Under the pieces are notes generated by a model. It was not told where the DNA came from. It made no database searches and was given only the letters and a program-made list of their open reading frames with translations. From JAWXCH01 sp034440595 (GTDB lineage Bacteria > Planctomycetota > Planctomycetia > Pirellulales > JALHPA01), in the NCBI GenBank assembly GCA_034440595.1, contig JAWXCH010000414.1:1-9605 (forward strand): 9,605 nucleotides of DNA. The letters run 5' to 3'. Of this stretch, positions 7,759 through 9,605 are shown one piece after another (positions within the stretch are counted from its first letter, which is position 1; each line of letters begins with the position of its first letter). A program made the translations under genes and the position numbers.

Positions 7759-8714
7759 TCCCTGACAAGCGAGAAAAACTGCTCGCCGTCATCGTCGGGC
7801 TTTTGGCGACGTTGATGGTGGCCTATTTTGCCTACGGCTACTGGTCCGACACATTTGAAACACGAGAGCGGCAGTTGGAAACCGCGCACAAAAACCTGCG
7901 CACCAAGCAGGCCAAGGTGGCGGTCGGCTCTAAATTGATAGCACGGCGCGCGGAGCTGGAAAAACGTTCCTTGCCCTCGAACAAGGAAATTGCCAGTTCG
8001 CAGTACCATGACTGGCTGCTAGTAACGACATCGCAACTGAAGCTACAGGAACCGGTCATTACGCCGCAACGCCTGCGGTCCAGCCAAAAACATTTTCAGA
8101 AACTCGGCTATACCATCACGGCCAAATCCAGCTTGGATCAGTTGACCCGGCTGCTGTACACATTCTATAGCACCGACCACCTACACCAGATCCGCGCGCT
8201 GAATATCAAGCAAATCGACAAGTCTCCACTGCTGGACGTGACGATGACCGTCGAGGCGATGATCCTGCCCGGTGCCGACCGCAAGGATGCGCTTGCGAAA
8301 CAGCCCGGCAAGAACCTGGAACTGAGCAGCCTCAAAGACTATCAGAGTGCGATCGTCGACCGGAATTTGTTTGCCGAGTACATGCCACCTAAACCGGCCG
8401 TGGTCGAGGCAACTCGCGAGCGTCCCAAAGAAACCCCTAAACCGCCCAGTTTTGACGTCGCCCGGTTGGCGTATGTTTCTAGCATCGTGATTGACGTGGA
8501 AGGGCGTCCGCAGGTCTGGCTGAACGAGCGGAACACCAACAAAACGACCAAGCTGTTTGAAGGGGACAAGTTTGAAGTCGGCGAAGTCAAAGGGGAGGTG
8601 TTAAAAATTCTCTTTGAACAGCGCCAAGTCGAAGTCCGTGTCGATGGCAAATCGCTGCTGCTATCACAGCACAAGAGCATTGGCGAAACGGTGGCCGAGC
8701 AAAAGGTGCAATAG
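7755..8714 (+). CDS. gspM: GspM/PilO-type protein with C-terminal GspC/PilP-like domain
   Basis: A 319-residue inner-membrane protein. Residues 1-8 are cytoplasmic and 9-29 form a single membrane helix (LLAVIVGLLATLMVAYFAYG). A coiled coil fills about 32-72. A PilO/GspM-like ferredoxin fold spans about 85-172, with LLYTFYSTDHLHQIRALNIK followed by a LLDVTMTVEAMIL strand. After a linker, YQSAIVDRNLFAEYMPPKP (196-214) recalls the conserved NLF element before the GspC homology region. Residues 236-304 look like that region: VSSIVIDVEGRPQVWLNE, LFEGDKFEVGEVKGEVLKI and VEVRVDGKSLLLS. The protein is about twice the usual GspM size. The start has AGGA 8 nt upstream and overlaps the gspL stop. The GspM part is secure from position and topology; the GspC-like assignment is my inference from motif pattern. 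Confidence 0.8.
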   Translation: MIPDKREKLLAVIVGLLATLMVAYFAYGYWSDTFETRERQLETAHKNLRTKQAKVAVGSKLIARRAELEKRSLPSNKEIASSQYHDWLLVTTSQLKLQEPVITPQRLRSSQKHFQKLGYTITAKSSLDQLTRLLYTFYSTDHLHQIRALNIKQIDKSPLLDVTMTVEAMILPGADRKDALAKQPGKNLELSSLKDYQSAIVDRNLFAEYMPPKPAVVEATRERPKETPKPPSFDVARLAYVSSIVIDVEGRPQVWLNERNTNKTTKLFEGDKFEVGEVKGEVLKILFEQRQVEVRVDGKSLLLSQHKSIGETVAEQKVQ

Positions 8715-8944
8715 CCTATCCCATTTTGCCTTCGTCGTGGCATGTCTCCGGCATTTCTATATTGCCTAGTTTCCGCTGCCTTCCTCGTTGCTCCTTGCTA
8801 GCAAGCGATTTCCGATTAGCCCATGCAAAGAGTGGAGATTTGGGAAGCTTATTCCGATTATTCCTGTTACGTAGACTTTGACGCCGCTTTCTCTAGGGAT
8901 GGAGAGGAACGGGGCACCGAATCGCACAACTTGCAAGGCAAGCC
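8715..8944. other. Intergenic gap before the probable secretin gene
   Basis: No coding frame of interest is seen in these 230 bp. They contain a perfect 12-bp palindrome, CTTGCTAGCAAG (8794-8805). There is no GC-rich stem with a T-run to call a terminator. A promoter for gspD may lie here, but I cannot point to a convincing -35/-10 pair. Confidence 0.5.
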
Positions 8945-9605
8945 ATGGACGGAGCAAACCGCGCTTTCTTGTGGATGAAAAAGCATCCCTTGATCGGATT
9001 TCTAGGGGTGGTGGCATCGTGCCTGGCCTTGGTGGCTGGCAATGCGCTGAGTCAATCTCCAGCCGTCCCAAAAAACCATCAACCCACCGCAGCCGCTTCA
9101 ATCGAACCGGTACTGCGCACCTACGTTTCTCCGCAAGCCGATGCGGCCGCTGCTGCCAAAACACTTCAAGTTCGATTTCCCACGAGTACGGGCGTGCGCA
9201 TTGCACCTGACGCTCGAACCGGGCAACTTCTGATTGTTGCACCACCACAGGTTCATGCGCAACTGGCCAAGGAATTGAAAAGCGTTGCAACTGAATCGGT
9301 CTCCGCGCCATCCGGCAAGCGGGAACAATCGATCACAAAATTGCAGAACAGCGACTGGAAGCAGTTTGAGGCTGGTCTGGCCGTAGTAGCTGGCAAGCAA
9401 TTGCCGGTATCCGTAGACGATGACCAGAAGCGCGCCACTTACACCCTGCCAGTCAGATCGGGTGGTCAGGTGACCATCAGCGTCGATCGAGCGGGCAACC
9501 AAGTTGCGGTCGAAGGCCCGGCAGAACTGGTGGCCGGTTGGTCCAAAGTCGTCTCTGCGTTGGATGCACCCCCGGCCACGCGGCAGGATGCGTCTCGCGT
9601 GCTGC
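8945..9605 (+). CDS. gspD: Probable secretin (GspD-type), N-terminal fragment
   Basis: The frame is open from ATG 8945 to the window edge (220 complete codons), with an in-frame TAG upstream at 8894. Residues 1-36 look like a Sec signal peptide: KKHP, then IGFLGVVASCLALVAG, with cleavage probably near NALS/Q. A second ATG at 8975 (MKKHPLIGFLG) would give a tighter signal peptide; 8945 has AAGG 6 nt upstream. After a Pro/Ala-rich linker, residues 58-112 read like a planctomycete secretin N-domain: LRTYVSPQADAAAAAKTLQ, then GVRIAPDARTGQLLIVAPP and VHAQLAKEL. A second similar module spans about 165-207, with ISVDRAGNQVAVEGPAELV. This fits a periplasmic N-domain of the outer-membrane channel that completes the T2SS. 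The secretin core is outside the window, so another N-domain protein is possible. Confidence 0.65.
   Translation, partial: MDGANRAFLWMKKHPLIGFLGVVASCLALVAGNALSQSPAVPKNHQPTAAASIEPVLRTYVSPQADAAAAAKTLQVRFPTSTGVRIAPDARTGQLLIVAPPQVHAQLAKELKSVATESVSAPSGKREQSITKLQNSDWKQFEAGLAVVAGKQLPVSVDDDQKRATYTLPVRSGGQVTISVDRAGNQVAVEGPAELVAGWSKVVSALDAPPATRQDASRVL

Noticed and set aside
8715..8810. Rho-independent terminator after gspM
   Set aside because: There is no GC-rich stem followed by a T-run; the only hairpin candidate is the short palindrome at 8794-8805.
8878..8906. TTGACG as a -35 box for gspD
   Set aside because: No -10-like hexamer occurs at 16-18 nt downstream. TATATT at 8758-8763 likewise lacks a -35 partner.
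8766..9311. 181-codon antisense frame near the right edge
   Set aside because: It overlaps the signal peptide and N-domain of the secretin-like gene, and its product has no recognisable features.

Overview
The window is one strand-consistent operon segment encoding most of a type II secretion (T2SS, Gsp) machine. I read it as planctomycetal, probably from the Pirellulales side. The reasons are the gene order, the PilM-PilN-like form of GspL, the large Ser/Gly-rich GspK, the planctomycete-style secretin N-terminus, and short hairpin repeats starting GTGCCACTG, which I recall as abundant in planctomycete genomes. The taxonomic call is inference; no rRNA or other marker is present.

Layout, all on the + strand: 3' end of gspE (1-342); gspF (344-1549); gspG, the major pseudopilin (1617-2042); gspH (2092-2655); gspI (2652-3206); gspJ (3209-4246); gspK (4249-6051); a 165-bp gap with a 79-bp composite inverted repeat; a gspL/PilM-PilN-type gene (6217-7758); a gspM/PilO-type gene carrying what looks like a GspC/PilP domain at its C-terminus (7755-8714); a 230-bp gap; and the 5' part of a probable secretin gene, gspD (8945 to the window end). 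Most junctions are 1-2 nt apart or overlap as ATGA, so F and G-K, and L-M, are probably co-transcribed and translationally coupled.

How the parts fit together: the GspE ATPase acts with the GspF membrane platform. GspL and GspM link the ATPase to the periplasm. GspG polymerises into the pseudopilus, and H-I-J-K form its tip. GspD would be the outer-membrane channel. A separate gspC is not seen; its homology region appears fused to GspM. The prepilin peptidase (gspO/pilD) is not in the window.

The most interesting points are: a mobile-type hairpin repeat read through in frame inside the cleaved leader of GspI; the GspM-GspC (PilO-PilP-like) fusion; parallel Ser/Gly low-complexity expansions in the three tip pseudopilins I, J and K, built partly from 15-bp tandem units; and a canonical EF-hand loop in GspK. 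I saw no second, unrelated system.
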